Assembly (NCBI GenBank): GCA_004154925.1
Contig: QJNS01000259.1
Span: 1-64,000, forward strand
Reading direction: 5' to 3'
Length of the DNA stretch: 64,000 nucleotides
DNA from: Monosporascus cannonballus
Taxonomy: Eukaryota > Ascomycota > Sordariomycetes > Xylariales
Part shown: in pieces, positions 21,434 to 34,606 of the stretch
How positions within the stretch are numbered: position 1 is the first letter of the stretch
Layout of the letters: every line of letters starts with the position of its first letter
Made by a program: the position numbers and the translations under genes
Notes under the pieces: model-generated
Told to the model about the DNA's origin: nothing
The model's input: only the letters and a program-made list of their open reading frames with translations
The model's database searches: none

Positions 21434-21810
21434 TATTACGACCTAACAAGTTACAGCCTCCAGAAACGGTCGTAACGGAAAAGGCCAAGAAAATTATGTA
21501 AATTAGGTTACGTAACGGATTACCAATTTATTAGTGGTAAGCCAGTAAGCCGGATTACCAACTTACTGATGGTAATCCAGCTAAAGGAAAAGGATATATA
21601 TATTTATTAATTCCATAATTCAAATAGCTTTAGCTTGTAATATTTATTAATATTAAGTATTTGTATTACAATATTGTTACTTAAGGCACCTTTGGCATTA
21701 CGAGACGTAATACGTTATTGTATTTATTGCTCAAATTCCTACGATACTCCTGCTAACATAAACCCGTCGACTTAAGGTTTAATAGTTGGTTAAACCGCCT
21801 AGCCGTCACA
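21434..21810 (+). repeat. 3' LTR of element 1
   Basis: The LTR is 377 bp, exactly one 35-base unit shorter than its 5' partner. It starts TATTACGACC (RIP form of TGTTACGACC) and ends GCCGTCACA. The last 130 bases are much less degraded than the same part of the 5' LTR. Confidence 0.92.
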
Positions 21811-21815
21811 CTTGA

Positions 21816-22870
21816 GTCTCCCCTAAACGTTTTCCATACAAATCTTTGCAGGGTAGCCTCACCTTCTGTCTTAATTCTTAGAATTATCAAAGACTTCACG
21901 GCAATCGCGTTATATAGCTCTTTAGCATATCTTAGACCAAGACTAGTTTAAAGCGAGCAAAGGCCGCCAGGTTGAGAGAAGACGCGGTCACAATGGACTG
22001 TCTTTAGTGAGCTAAGTCTTTACGTGTTGCGTTTTCCAAAAGTTGTCCTTACTAACCCCAGTCGCTTACCTAACCCATCGTCGCTCTTGCTCAGGCGGTA
22101 CTCAGGGAATACTTAGGCATTGATTTGAATACTTGAAGAAAATAATCAAAATTAATTTCAAGAACAGAGAAGTATTTTACAAGCCAAAAAGAATTTCAAC
22201 AATACAAAATACTAACCATTTATAAAAACTATAACAAAAAACCTTTTTGAGCGTTTTAGGTGTAAATACAAGAGCGTAATAACTTATAAATATTCGCCGA
22301 TTTAGTTTAAAAATGCTGTTAAAAATAAAACCGGATTTTAAACATTTTTAATTATATATTGTTGGCAAATTTTACGTTTTTAACATACTTATTAACTGGG
22401 GAATAATATATAAATTTCTCAATTTATAATAATGTTTTTAAACTTGAACTAAATAAATATAGTTTCGTTATTGTAAATGATATGTACTTAATTAACGTAC
22501 TTAAATATATATATATATATATTTTAAAAAAATATCTTATCTACGTTTTATTTCACTTCATCAATTTAAAAACTAATTACGTTGAAAAAAAAGGTTTTAT
22601 TAAAAAAACCTCGTTGACAATAAGAGGAATATTATAAATATTAATAATAACTTAATTTTACAAACCGTTTTATATTAAAGTAGAATAAAGTATCAAGATT
22701 AACTAAAAATGTAACTTATATAAATTCTTTATATATATAAGTATTTGTAATCTGTGATTTATTTCTTAAAGTACGCTAAATATACTGCAATTATTGTACT
22801 ATATAATTTATACGATAAGTCGAATCTTTTTTTCACGCTTTACCTTTTTAACACGATACCTTACAACTGC
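21816..22870. other. Normal-GC host remnant followed by AT-rich DNA
   Basis: From 21816 to about 22130 the composition is ordinary and continues, across element 1, the sequence left of 15204. From about 22130 to 22870 it is strongly AT-rich with no gene. Beyond element 4 this AT-rich stretch would continue at 44446. Confidence 0.5.
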
Positions 22871-22875
22871 ATTAC

Positions 22876-23254
22876 TATTATAACCTAACCGGCTTAGCAG
22901 GCTTAGAAACGGTCGAAACAAGAAAAGCTAGACCCAATACGAGTACCGATTACGTGATAGACTTAAAACTTTTAAAGATTTTAATATTTTAAATCTTTTA
23001 AACGGTAGAGCAAAAAATTAAAAAGCTTAAAAAGTTAAATTATTTAAATACTTTAAACTGTAAATAAAACAATATATATTCGCTATTGTATCAATTTAAA
23101 CATATTAGTTTACAATATAATTTCGATGTTTAAGATACATTAACATTATATACCGTAATCAAATTATTTTATTGTTTAAATATTCATAATATATTTATTA
23201 ATATAAATCTCTATAACTTAAATTTAATAATTAATTAAACCTTTAGCTGCTATA
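22876..23254 (+). repeat. 5' LTR of element 4
   Basis: The LTR is about 379 bp, starts TATTATAACC (decayed TGTTACGACC) and ends near GCTGCTATA. It is related to the LTRs at 44055-44440 and 47142-47537. Confidence 0.85.
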
Positions 23255-23305
23255 CGTTATAAACTTTTATTTGATAATATTGTTAAATTTTAAATAATAT
23301 CTTTT

Positions 23306-23503
23306 TGTAAGAAAATAAGAGAATACGGGAGATGCGGCTAAATGTAGACAGCTAGTCGCCGACATATATTTTCTGGAATAATTATAAGCTCCATATTAGG
23401 GCAACGCATATATAACCCAAATAGAAGTTTGCCAATATACGTATTTCTTGGAAAAATTTGCAATTATTCGCTACTATTTCGCTTATTTATTTTTTATCCT
23501 GTA
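23306..23503 (+). repeat. 5' LTR of element 3
   Basis: Starts TGTAAGAAAATA and ends CCTGTA (decayed CA). It is matched along its length by 38282-38480 with RIP-type differences. Confidence 0.88.
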
Positions 23504-25186
23504 TTTTTCTTAAAAAATAACGCAATAATTAGCAAAAATAAATTGACGCGTTATCGGATTTAATTCACGGTAATTGATTATATGCAAGATAACGAAAAAA
23601 ATTATAATATTACGCGTTCGGAATACGTTCGAAACTTTATACAAAATGGCATTAAGGAAATATTATTCAATAAGTTGGTTATAGTAAATACGGTCGACTG
23701 CGGCTATACACCGACCTTAAAACGACATAAATCGAATCTTTAACAGAATTTCCAACTCATTTTTAATAACGAACTTTTACATTTTTATTACGAAATACAA
23801 TAGAAATACGTTACGTTTTAAAAAAAACGAAAAACTTTCGCCGAATAGGCGAAACGCAACTAGTAAAAACGTAATCGTTAAATTACTTTTCTTACGAGCT
23901 AACATAATCAACAAATTACGTGTAAATATTCGAAATTACCGAAATATCCTAGACAAATGCTTAACAAATAATTTTTGATATAAGGAAAAAAAATTGGATT
24001 ACGTCTATTAAAAAATTAATATTATTAAAAATCCTGGGTTATTAAATACGGTATACATTTATTGGGCTATAGAAAAAAAATAAAAAAATTCGTTTTAATC
24101 GGAATAATAAACATACCGTAATAATATGTAGAAAATAACTAAAAATTTTACTTTAAAAAAACTGTGGTCCTTTATAAAAACGAGTATTCGGACTTTGAAT
24201 ACGTAAACCGGACGTTTTGGAATATCTTTAAAAAGCTAAGATAAGGCGATGAATCGCCGATAAATTTCTTTGTAATCTAGAAAATCTACTTGCCAAAGGT
24301 CGAAGGCGTTAATTTCGATTTAAGAAAGGAATACTTTAAATTAATATACTATTTTTATTACCGGTTAAAATTATTAAAAATTAAGATATTTAAGTAAAAA
24401 GTATTTTTTAAATATCCGTTTGACGTAATTACGGAAGCCGACCGTATACAGGCCGTCTGGCGCCAGGACTAAGTATTAAGGGCCAAAGAAAGAAAAAGTA
24501 AACGGACGTATTTAAATACGTTTTAAGGCGATAGTTTAGTAAAAAGAAACCAGTTAAAGGTCCCCGGATCGGGCGAGGAAAAAGGTAGGACCTTATGGAA
24601 GAAACTTCCGTACTGCCGAATAAACGTTAATTGTACAAGTTAACTCGGTTTAAAAAATCGTTAAATGTTTTAAAAAAGGATTATATCCCGATTTATTGGA
24701 ATTACGGAACAAAAGGGCATATTAATTAGTATTATAAAATAAAACGTAAAAATAACTACACGAAAATAAAAAACTAATAATCCGCTACCGTATAAAGTTT
24801 TATTATTTTTAATAATTCGAATACATCAGAAAAAGAGTTATTAAAATAAAGGAGTACGTTAAATTTATTTCGGCCGAAAAATACAGGATGATCGGTATCG
24901 GATTACTGTTAAAAAATCTGGTTACCGTTATAAAAAAAACGGTTAACGCGTAATCACCGTACGGATAAATTTAAATATAAAGGCGAAAGTAAATATTTGT
25001 AATAATCGTTTTGCGAAAAAAATATAATTTTCGTTTTATTACCGTTAAAATACATATGTTAATAAAGGTTAATAAGTTTTTTATTAAATATTATAAAATT
25101 TTTAAAATCGAAACCGAAATAACGAATAATTATTAAAAAACCCGGAGGTTCCGTTAAATTTATTTTGTAATTTGTCGTAACCGGTT
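23504..25186 (+). pseudogene. gag remnant of element 3
   Basis: This region is AT-shifted and full of stops. A zinc-knuckle relic at 24694-24735 (YWNYGTKGHIN, then a stop and two Tyr) has CCHC spacing with Cys positions turned to Tyr. It lies just upstream of the miniature element insertion. Confidence 0.75.
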
Positions 25187-25443
25187 TATGAGATAAGCGA
25201 GGGTGCGACGCTAACCACAAGACCAAAAGATCAGCAATTCCAGACCCCAATTGGGGTTTGGGCACCCAAATCCACCTTATAAGAGCGTATGCAACAAACT
25301 TCCAGCTACGTTACAATTACTCCCTTTTTTTTTTTTAATAAAGTCGTCCCGACTTCAAAGGCTTATGCTAAGGCGTCGAACCCCCAGGGCTTTACTGCGC
25401 CCCGTAAGCACATTGCGCGGCCGCTGTTACTGTCAGCTAGCAG

Positions 25444-25461
25444 GGGGTGCTCTAGCACCCC
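25444..25461. repeat. Perfect hairpin in the miniature element
   Basis: GGGGTGCT and AGCACCCC pair perfectly around a 2-base loop. Confidence 0.85.
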
Positions 25462-25484
25462 ATATACGGAAGATTCCCTCTGAT

Positions 25485-25502
25485 CGGAACATATATGTTC
25501 CG
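25485..25502. repeat. Perfect 18-bp palindrome in the miniature element
   Basis: CGGAACATATATGTTCCG reads the same on both strands. It is a possible protein-binding or hairpin site. Confidence 0.9.
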
Positions 25503-25808
25503 GGACTAGATCACCTTAAAGTGCAGTGCGCGTTCTAGAGCACTTGCAACTAGTCATCAACACACACACAACTGATGTCCCTTATATCTGACAGTTACCG
25601 CTTAGTACCGTCCCTCACTAGCGATTGGATTTCTTTTCGGTCTGCTTCTGGGCTCTCTTTTAGGCTCTTGGCAGCCCTTCCTTTGAAGAATCGAACCCTA
25701 AACTTTTGGGCCCCCGGCGGGTAGCGCACGGACTGGCAGATGCACCCAATTGGGGCACCCAAATCCACCTTATAAGAGCGCATGCAACAAGCCTCCAGCT
25801 ACGTTACA

Positions 25809-27594
25809 CGGTTAACATCCGATTTATTATTATTTCGGTTAAGGATAAAAAATTAAGGCATATTATTAAATATCGCAAAATGTAAATAGATTTACGGAGA
25901 TATAAAAAGATAAATAACGAAAAAATAATAAACTTAACGTTCGCCGGCGAATCGGTTTATATTATTAATTTTATCGGATTTGATAATAATTATAATATTT
26001 CTAAATTCGACGAAAAGGCCGTTTCGAAGGTAGTACGGCTGTGTAAATATCTAAAACACTTTCGGAATATATATTTTAAAAAGATGGCGAAAATATTTCC
26101 TCCATTTCTAGAAACCGAATATGTCGTAAATCTTATATTAGACAAGTTATTATTTACGAGGCCGGCATACCCGATTTCGGCGCCTTAATAACGGGAGTTT
26201 ACAAAGTATATTCGTGAAAATTTGCGGATTAGACGAATCCGAAAATTAAAATCGGAAATCGTTATCCTCGTTTTATTCGTATGTAAAAAAAATGGTAGCT
26301 TACGGCGACATGTCGATTACCGGTTGCTAAACCGGGTTATTGTAAAAAATTAATATCTTTTGTCGTTAATTTTTAAGATTATGGATTAATTAAGATCCGT
26401 TAAATTTTTTTAAGTTGGATTTAAAGAATACGTATTATCGTATACGGATCAAAAAAAATAAATAAAATATTATTTTCTAAATAAAATACGGTTAATTTGA
26501 ATATACGGTAATGCTTTTCGGGTTTATTAACGTTTCCGTAATCTTTTAAGCGTATATATATAAGACTTGAATTAGTTTTGTCGACCAGATTTATATTGTT
26601 TATGTAAACGATATTATAATATTTTCGGATAACGGAAAGAATATAAAATATTTCCGATTAATTTACGAATGGTTAAAAAATTATTAGTTATTTGCCAAAT
26701 TATTTAAATGCGAATTTTTTCAGAACGAAATTTTATTCCTGGAATTTATTGTAAATATCGAAAAGACAGTAATAGATTATCGACGAATTTTCGTAATTTG
26801 AAAATAAGAATTCTTTAAATTAAGATAAGATATTTAAATAATTTTAAAATTTATTAATTTTTACAGGAAATTTATAACTTATTATTCGAAAATTACGGCT
26901 GGTATTATTAATTTATTAAAAGAAAACTCGTATAAAAGCTTTTATAGCTTATTGAAACGGCCGAGATATTTAAAAAGCTAAAAGCCGCCTTTCGAAATAC
27001 GATTATATTCCAATATTAAGACCTTATTAAGTGTACCTGCATAAAAACACATACGTTCGTTAAGGTAATATTAGATATTGTGTTATAATTTTACGAGACG
27101 AATTGGTATCCGCTTACTTTTTAGTTGCAGAAATCTTTTAATACGGAAAGAAGATAAGGGATAAGCCAGCAGAAATTATTGGTTATTGTAAAAAGCCTGG
27201 AATATTGGCGATAATACCTGGAAAATACCGAACAGGAATTTTTAATTTTGACGGATTACTAGGCGTTAAAAGGAGTAATCGCTGTACCAGTACGAAACTT
27301 CCAGGCAAAATTCGCCCGGTAAATATATTAATTATTCCAGTTCGATTTTGAATTATAATACCGGCCAGGGAAAATTAACTTAATTAATAGGTTAAGCCGG
27401 CGACCAAAATATATGTCCGTAATAATCGATTATGATAATATAATATTAACATTTGTAAAAAAAGTTTTAATTAGTCGATAAATTACTTAAGAAAATTAAG
27501 TATTTAAGGGCGACCATATCCCGTACCGTCTAGAAATACGGACGGATAAAATAATTCGTTAAAGCTGCCCAAAGTTTTTGTGCGATTAAATTCC
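25809..27594 (+). pseudogene. Protease/RT/RNase H part of pol of element 3 (left of element 2)
   Basis: The RT is recognisable from a decayed MPFGLTNAPATFQ-like stretch near 26511-26555 and the catalytic box at 26601-26612, read as YVND, where the second-last position AAC most simply derives from GAC (Asp). RNase H-like sequence follows toward 27400. The frame is broken throughout and cut by element 2 at 27594. Confidence 0.8.
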
Positions 27595-27982
27595 TGTTAC
27601 AACCCAACCAGGCTGGGCCTGTGGAAACGGTCGGACTAAGACCACATAAGGTTACGTCAGCCCAAATCACGTGATCAATGCTTAACGGATCGCAACTAAA
27701 CATTATTAAATATCATTAAACAACCGCTTAATGAAGTTTTATTAACTAGAAACGAGCAATAAGAAAGAATTTAATATATAGATACGTTCGTTATTATAAT
27801 TTAAATAATATTAACTTATAAAACTTATTAATATTAATCATTTGTAATATAAATTCGACACCTGTAGTATTGCGAAACGTAATATATTATTATATTTATT
27901 ATTCAAAATCTTAAGATATTTTTGTTAACATAAACCCGTACTATTAAAATTTAATAATTAGTTAAACTATTTAGCCGTTATA
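27595..27982 (+). repeat. 5' LTR of element 2
   Basis: 388 bp, starting TGTTACAACC and ending GCCGTTATA. Its first 120 bases keep normal GC. Confidence 0.9.
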
Positions 27983-30900
27983 CGTTATAAGGTTTTATTT
28001 GGTAATATTGTTAAATTCTGAGCAATATCGCCGACATTATATTTACTAGCAAATAGCTCGAATAATCTATTTACCAGGTTTCTAATAACCCGGATACCGG
28101 AATGGAATTTGAAAAGGAAAAGAAATAACTTTGTCTTGTTCGTAAAGAAGTTTTTCGGCCTAGATATTATAAATAAACACATTTTTTAACTTAAAAGAGA
28201 TAATAATAACTTTATAACATCTTTTTAAGCCGCTTATAAGAAACTTAAAAAGAAAAGAAAAGCTTTTAAATTTAGAAAACCTTGTTAAATAAATTAAGAT
28301 ATTTAGCTAAATTGTATTAAGGAATTAAAAAGAATTCTAAAATTTTTTAAACCAGAACTTTTCGACGGAACCTTAATTAAGTTATAATTGTTTTTAACTT
28401 AATACCAAATATATTTCGGGTATTTTTTATTTGATTAATTACGCCTATTGTATAAGTTAAGTTTGCGGTCGCACCATTTACAGGAAACGTAATTATTTAG
28501 TTCGAGCCCGTTATAAGAAAATAGGTTATTTTATTAATCGAAAAACGAAATCTAAAAATATTACGAATATATAACGATTACGAATAATTTAACTAAATAT
28601 GAATAATGGTTTTCGAAACAATAAATAAAAACTAAAATATAAATCTAATAGTTACGATAAAGGAAATAAATATTAAATTACGATAATACGTTCGTATAAT
28701 TAATATTTAAATTAAATTAGGAATAAAAAGAATTGATAACTAAATTTTTCGACGGTTTAAATAAAAAGGTATAAAAAAAGTTTTTTATGATGGATCGGTC
28801 TAAGTATTTGTTAAATTATATCGTTATAGTAATTAAAATTAATAGTCGATAATATATTTGGCATATAAAACGTATTAATAAAAGAATAATATTAAATTCC
28901 GATATACAATTAATATTCGTATTTTTCGGCACGGTAATACCTTTTATAGCATAAAACCAGGATTTATGGAAATAAAGGTTATTTACAAGGAAATTTAAAG
29001 CCAAACTAAATATTTCAATTGTAACAAGATGGGATATAAGGCAGCATAATGCAAAACACCTAAAACACCCCGTTAGAATAATTAGAAACCCGTACTCGAA
29101 GGATAAGCCACAGAAAATCAAAAATAGAAGGAAATTTATTAATATAATTTCGCCTAAGTAGGTACCAGGCCTCTTATGGCGAAAAAATCTAATAGGGAAT
29201 ACAAAACATTAAAAAGTTAATTCGGTGGGTATTATGATTATAATAAGAAAAACTATACGGATAATTACTAAAATACTAGGATTGGATAAAAAAATCTGTC
29301 TCGGAACTCTCAATTAACACGGCAAAATATATGCCATATATAGTCGACGACGAGAATATCTCGATTACGAAAAATAAAAATAATATATATATGGAAGAAT
29401 TATCCGTATATATTATAAGAGATTCGATTTTCCAAACCGAATCGGAAATAACAAAAACGATAAATAATAATATCGATATTTTCGATCTATAGCCTTAGAA
29501 GATAATATTGGTTAACTAGCCGAAATAAAAAGCTGGCCCGAAAAAAGTAATATTTATAGAAAAACCTTTTTAGTTATTACGAATAATATAATTATCAAAC
29601 GGAAAAAAAATTAATCTAGCATATAATAAAGAAATATTATTAAAACATTATTATAAATCTCCATTTTTAATTAGTATTTATTACAAAGTCTACCGAAAAA
29701 TATTATCCAAAAAATACGTTAATTTATAAATAAGCTTTGAAATAACAATTAACATAACGTATAATAGGATACGATCGAAATTATAAAAAAACAATTTCCC
29801 TAATAAGGAAAAAATTATAACAAAATCAAGAATAATTAATATAATTCGAAGAAACAGTACGCCGATAATAACCACAAATATAATAACTTAACCCGCTGTA
29901 TATAAAAACATAAATAAAGTTAGATAAAATTGAATAAAAATTAAAAGAAAAAGATTACTTATAACAAAGCCGTAAGATAACGAAACCTCGAGGAATTAAG
30001 AGGAATTTCTAAAAAGGGTTTTAAACGCGATAATAAAAGCAGTTCATAATCTTATTATTTTGGATATACGAATTGGAACATATTGGTGTACCGTAATAGT
30101 GGACTGCGGAATTCTGCACGGAAATTATATAGTACTAGACGTGGTTAATAGGCTTAAATTGTCATAGAGATATAAATTCAAACTTTATATAGTTATAAAT
30201 GCCAAAGGTTAAGAATACGCTGACGATAACGGGAAAATTATACGCGAAATTAATTATTTTAAGATGTTTATTTAAGGATAATACTAAATAATTAATTTCG
30301 ATATTACTTTCTTTGAGAATTACGATATAATTATAAGATTATTATAAATACTCTAGTACGGAATTTTAATTAATAAAAGGACTGGCCAGGTGAAATTTAC
30401 ATTATACCCCGTTAATAGACAAAAAAGAAAACGGAAGTTTTAATATTCGATCGAAAATGGTAAAAAATATAGATATAAAGATATAACAAATATCTTATTA
30501 CCTAAAAGGACAATATATGAAAAAAAAGAATGGGTGTTAAAGAAAAATACGACGCATTATTATTATTATTAGAAAGAGATTGGGGTAACTAAATAACGAT
30601 TTAAAATAATAGCCTTAAAAGTTAAAAGATCTGATTAATATACTACTATAATACCACCGATATAAATCACTTTTTTAAAAAAAGCTTGATACGAAGTTAC
30701 TAAAATATAACAAATAAAATTATAAAACAATCTTTAAAAAAAGATCTTCGACGAAATTTTACCTTATTTATAATTTTAGCAGAAACAAATTATACGTTCT
30801 CAAAAAATATCTAGAAAATCGGTTACAAAAGGGATAAATTCAATATTCAAAATTAGAACGAAATACCCAATGTTTTTCGTACTAAAGAAAACAGAAAAAT

Positions 30901-33900
30901 ACGACTTATAATTAATTATTGTTAATTAAAGGATATTATTATTAAAAATTGAACATTATTACCTTAAATTACAAAAAGAAAAAACCGACATTACGAAACT
31001 AAATAATTCATAATATTCGATCTTAAAAATAAATATAGCCTTATTAGGATTAAAAAAAGATATAAATAAAAAAAGCCTTGAAAACGAAATTTAAATTATT
31101 TAAATGTTTGGTTATATTAATAAAACTTACAAACTTATTAATAACATTCTAACGAATAATTTATTATATATTACAAAACTACCTCGATATTTTCGTCGTT
31201 TATTATCGTGGCGATATTCTTATTTTCTTAAAAATGAAAAAAAGCATATATAGAATATGTTTATAAGATTCTTTAAACTTTATAGGATATAAAGATATTT
31301 ATTAACGCGGAAAAATTATTTTTATATATAAGAAATGGAATATTTAGAATATATTATTACTCTAGGATATATCAGAATAAATCCAAAGACAATCGTTATA
31401 ATCATAGAATGGCAAATGCCAACTATCGTTAAGAAGGTATAGATATTCCTGGGATTCGCCACTTATTACGAAAAGTTCATTCGGAATTTTAGCAAAATAA
31501 CTATACCTTTAATTAATCTTACGAAAAAAAAGAATTTAAATAAACGCTTAAAACCAAAAAAAACATATTTTAAAAGATTAATAATATAATTATCAGCAAA
31601 TCAATATTAAATATATATGATTTAATACGCCACGTTAAACTAAAAACCGACATTTCGAATTACGTATTAAGCGTAATAATCGAATAACGTAATAATTAAG
31701 ACAAATTGCATTTTATAGTATTTTTTATATAAATTAAACAGAACGGAGTTTAATTATAATATTTCAAATAAAGAATTTAAAGCTATTATTATGGTATTCG
31801 GAGAATTTAAATATATCCTAAAGGGAAATTTGTACCAGGTCAAAGTTTATGCAGATTATCAAAATTTTATCCGTTTTATTACGACCAAGAAACTTATAGA
31901 ATAATAATTAAAATGTTCAAAAAATTAGCAAATTTTAATTTTATTATTATTTATAAAAAGAGCTTAGAAAACGGTAGAACCAATACTTTAAGTAAGCGAC
32001 CAAACATTAAAAAGAAATTGGTCAAAGTTAATTATATAATTTTCGATATTACCAGAAAAGGACATTTATACCTACAACAGATGGCGACAATTTGGGTAAT
32101 CCTTTTTGATATATATCGGAAAATCCGGCAGTATAACGACGGCCTTCTAAAGGAAGAAAGAACGGACAAAATATAAATTTTAGCAAAATATCAAGAGATT
32201 TTGATACGAGAAATACATCAAGACCAGTTATATAAATATCCAAAGATTTATAGAACCTTAAAACGATTTTAACGTATATACTTTTTTTTATAATAAAAAT
32301 AACGATTTAAAAAATACGACAATAATACGACCGTTTTAATAGGACTAAAGTACGATAATACGAGGCTTACAGAAAATTACAATTATTATTAATCGCAAAA
32401 CGATTATAATATGCAATTATATTCGACTTTATTACTAAACTTTTTATGTCAAAAAACTCTATTATAAAAATATATTACGATAACACTTTCGTAATCGTCG
32501 ATCGATCCACAAAATTCTCCTAGTTTTTATTATATTATGATGATACAATCGCCAAACAAATAATATAAAAATTTTTAAATACATTTCAGCATATACGGAG
32601 TATTATTAAAAATCATTTTAAATAAAAATTTAATATTTCTATATAAATTTTAATAAGGTCTTATAATATAAATCGGCTTAAATTATAAGTTATCCAGCGC
32701 TCTTAAATCATAAATAAATAAATAAAACGAATGAATTAAAATCTGAAAGTTTACTTACGATATTATATTAATTACGAAGAGAATAACTAGGTTAAAAAGT
32801 TACTTATTGCGTAATTAGCCTATAATACGAGTTATTATGAAAACATTAAAATAATTCCAATATACGCACATTTTGGTTTTATTCCAAATATTTACATAGA
32901 AATACGCAATTACAGGCCAATTAATGTTAAAACAATCGTTATATCAAAACAACTTAAACAGTTATATCAAAAAATAAAAACAGAATTAAAATTCGTACGT
33001 AATGAAATAAACAAATATTATAACGAAAAACGGTTAAAGGAATTAACCTTCGAAAAAATGGTTTACCTTATTACAAAAAATATTTAAATAAAAAGACCCA
33101 ATAAAAAATTCATTTTAAACATATCGGTCTATATAAAATCACTAAGAAAATGTAAGAAAATAATTACTAATTAGAATTTTCACCAAAAATTAAACTTTAT
33201 CCAGCTTTTCATATTTCCTTATTTAAACCAATAGCGAATACTATAAAGATCCATACGGTACAAAATGATGTAAAAGTAAAAAACGAACAATTATACAAGG
33301 TAGAAAAAAATATTCGACATAAAAAAACGGACTTATTTAGTACCTAATCAAATAAAAAAAGTACCCGAATTTCGAAAACGTTTAGAAACCCGCCAAAAAT
33401 CTTATTAGCGCCTAATACCTACTAAAGAACTTTTACCAATAACAGCGGAACTACCGGAAATAATTGCGTTTCAATTAACATTTTCAACCAACCAATTAAC
33501 ATGGATAACTTAGAGATGTTACGGCCTGGTCACCCGCAAGAGCTCCAGTATATATGCAGCTGTAAGCTCTAGGATGATTGCCACAATTGCGATCATTCCA
33601 CCGATCTTTTACTCTGGTGGCGTAATGGTATGGTGCAGCCATAACAAGAGATAACGGAAAAACCCAAGGCAACTAAAGAGGTCTCGGCATTGGCCTATTT
33701 CTAACGTTTTTATTTCTTTAACTCCTTTAATAATTATAATTCTTACAGCATCATCTTAATCTCTTTCGAACGAAAAAACGCTTTTTAGTTCCGAAAACCG
33801 ATTAACCGTATAATAACCTTATTCATTTTTTTTAATAACGTTTTTGTAATTCCAAAATAACGTTTTTCCGTAAACACCTTTGTTAATTTTAAATATTAAT

Positions 33901-34213
33901 TTTCGGTACGAATATTATTTTAAAAAATAAAGAAATATAGTTTTAACCATAAACGTAATTACATTTAACGTATATCTTATATTTAAAAATAATTTCTATT
34001 ATTTCCCATTTTTAACCTTTTAAAAAAACATAAAAAATACGGCATAACTTCAAACCTAATTTCGTTAAAAACAAAAAACAGATTTTAGCGAGGTATGGTA
34101 AACGAAAAAACCTGAGAACGATTTTTAATAATGTAAAAAAACGTATTGGAAAAGAAATTACTTACTAGAACAAAAATAATCTTAAAAACAAAATTCTGAG
34201 AAAGGAAAAATCG
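27983..34213 (+). pseudogene. gag-pol remnant of element 2
   Basis: Readable plus-strand landmarks are a zinc knuckle at 29011-29052 (YFNCNKMGYKAA, stop, C), a protease core VDCGI near 30099-30113, the RT box at 31204-31215 read as YRGD instead of YLDD, and an open RNase H C-terminal stretch at 31913-32176 (KSLENGRTNTLSKRPN). Integrase sequence lies near 32440-32520 (YYDNTFVIVDRSTKFS). Stops are frequent, so it is dead. The Leu-Asp to Arg-Gly change in the RT box is not explained by RIP alone. Confidence 0.88.
33517..33646 (+). mobile_element. 130-bp LTR-like insertion, copy 1
   Basis: It starts TGTTACGGCC, ends GCAGCCATAACA, and is flanked by AGAGA at 33512-33516 and 33647-33651. The composition is close to normal GC, so it postdates most decay of element 2. 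It could be a solo LTR of a small family or a TG/CA-ended miniature element. Copies 2 and 3 lie at 45875-46005 and 46437-46576. Confidence 0.8.
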
Positions 34214-34601
34214 TATTACGATCTAACCAGACTGGGTCTATAAAAACGATCGGGCCAAAATTACAAAAATTTAAGTCAACCCAAATCACGTAATCAATAT
34301 TTAACGGATTACAATTAAATGTTATTAAATATCGTTAAGTAACCGTTTAACAAATCATTATTAAACAAAAACAAATAATAGAAAAGAAATTAATATATAA
34401 ATACGTTTATTATTATAATTTAAATAATATCTGCTTATAATACTTATTAATACCAATTATTTACAATACAACTTCGGCATCGTTGGTATTACGAGATGTA
34501 ACATACTACTGTATCCATTGCTTAGAATTTCACGATACTTTTGCCAATATAAACCCGTATGACTAAGGTTCAATAGTTGGTTAAACCGCCTAGCCGTCAC
34601 A
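34214..34601 (+). repeat. 3' LTR of element 2
   Basis: 388 bp, starting TATTACGATC and ending GCCGTCACA. It is preceded by a purine-rich tract (GAGAAAGGAAAAA). Confidence 0.9.
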
Positions 34602-34606
34602 ATTCC

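Larger units (their letters stand above)
15210..21810 (+). mobile_element. Element 1: full-length RIP-degraded Ty3/Gypsy-type LTR retrotransposon
   Basis: LTRs at 15210-15621 and 21434-21810 enclose a degraded gag-pol. The 5-bp target duplication CTTGA is present at 15205-15209 and 21811-21815, so the 6.6-kb element is complete and its ends are exact. The 5' LTR begins TGTTACGACC and the 3' LTR ends GCCGTCACA (TG...CA). A polypurine tract (GGAAAAAGGAG) directly precedes the 3' LTR. The domain order with RT before RNase H and integrase marks Ty3/Gypsy. CpA/TpG depletion with CpG retained is the RIP signature. Its LTR ends resemble those of elements 2 and 4, so these are subfamilies of one lineage. 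Confidence 0.93.
25187..25808 (-). mobile_element. 622-bp miniature LTR-like element (TRIM-like) inside element 3
   Basis: Target duplication CGGTT flanks it (25182-25186 and 25809-25813). A roughly 60-base direct repeat ending GCTACGTTACA occurs at both ends (to 25314 and to 25808). On the minus strand each copy starts TGTAACGTAGCTGG. The left copy is preceded by a polypurine tract (25321-25336, A12 then GGGAG), as expected just before a 3' LTR. Most of it has ordinary GC, so it is younger than the RIP of its host. The two terminal repeats match only over about 60 bases, so the inner boundary of the right one is unclear. It holds two perfect palindromes and a 62-residue minus-strand open frame (25595-25783) of no recognised family. 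It is non-autonomous. Confidence 0.65.
27595..34601 (+). mobile_element. Element 2: Ty3/Gypsy-type element nested in element 3
   Basis: LTRs of equal length (27595-27982 and 34214-34601, 388 bp each) and target duplication ATTCC (27590-27594, 34602-34606) give a complete 7.0-kb element. It interrupts element 3 between RT/RNase H and integrase. It is a relative of element 1, as shown by similar LTR ends, gag knuckle and RNase H frame. It contains a 130-bp insertion near its 3' end. Confidence 0.92.

Noticed and set aside
25200..25250. A complete tRNA gene on the minus strand (A-box-like TGGTCTTGTGGTTAGCG)
   Set aside because: No acceptor stem closes around it and no proper T arm follows at the right distance; kept only as a note on the miniature element's possible origin.
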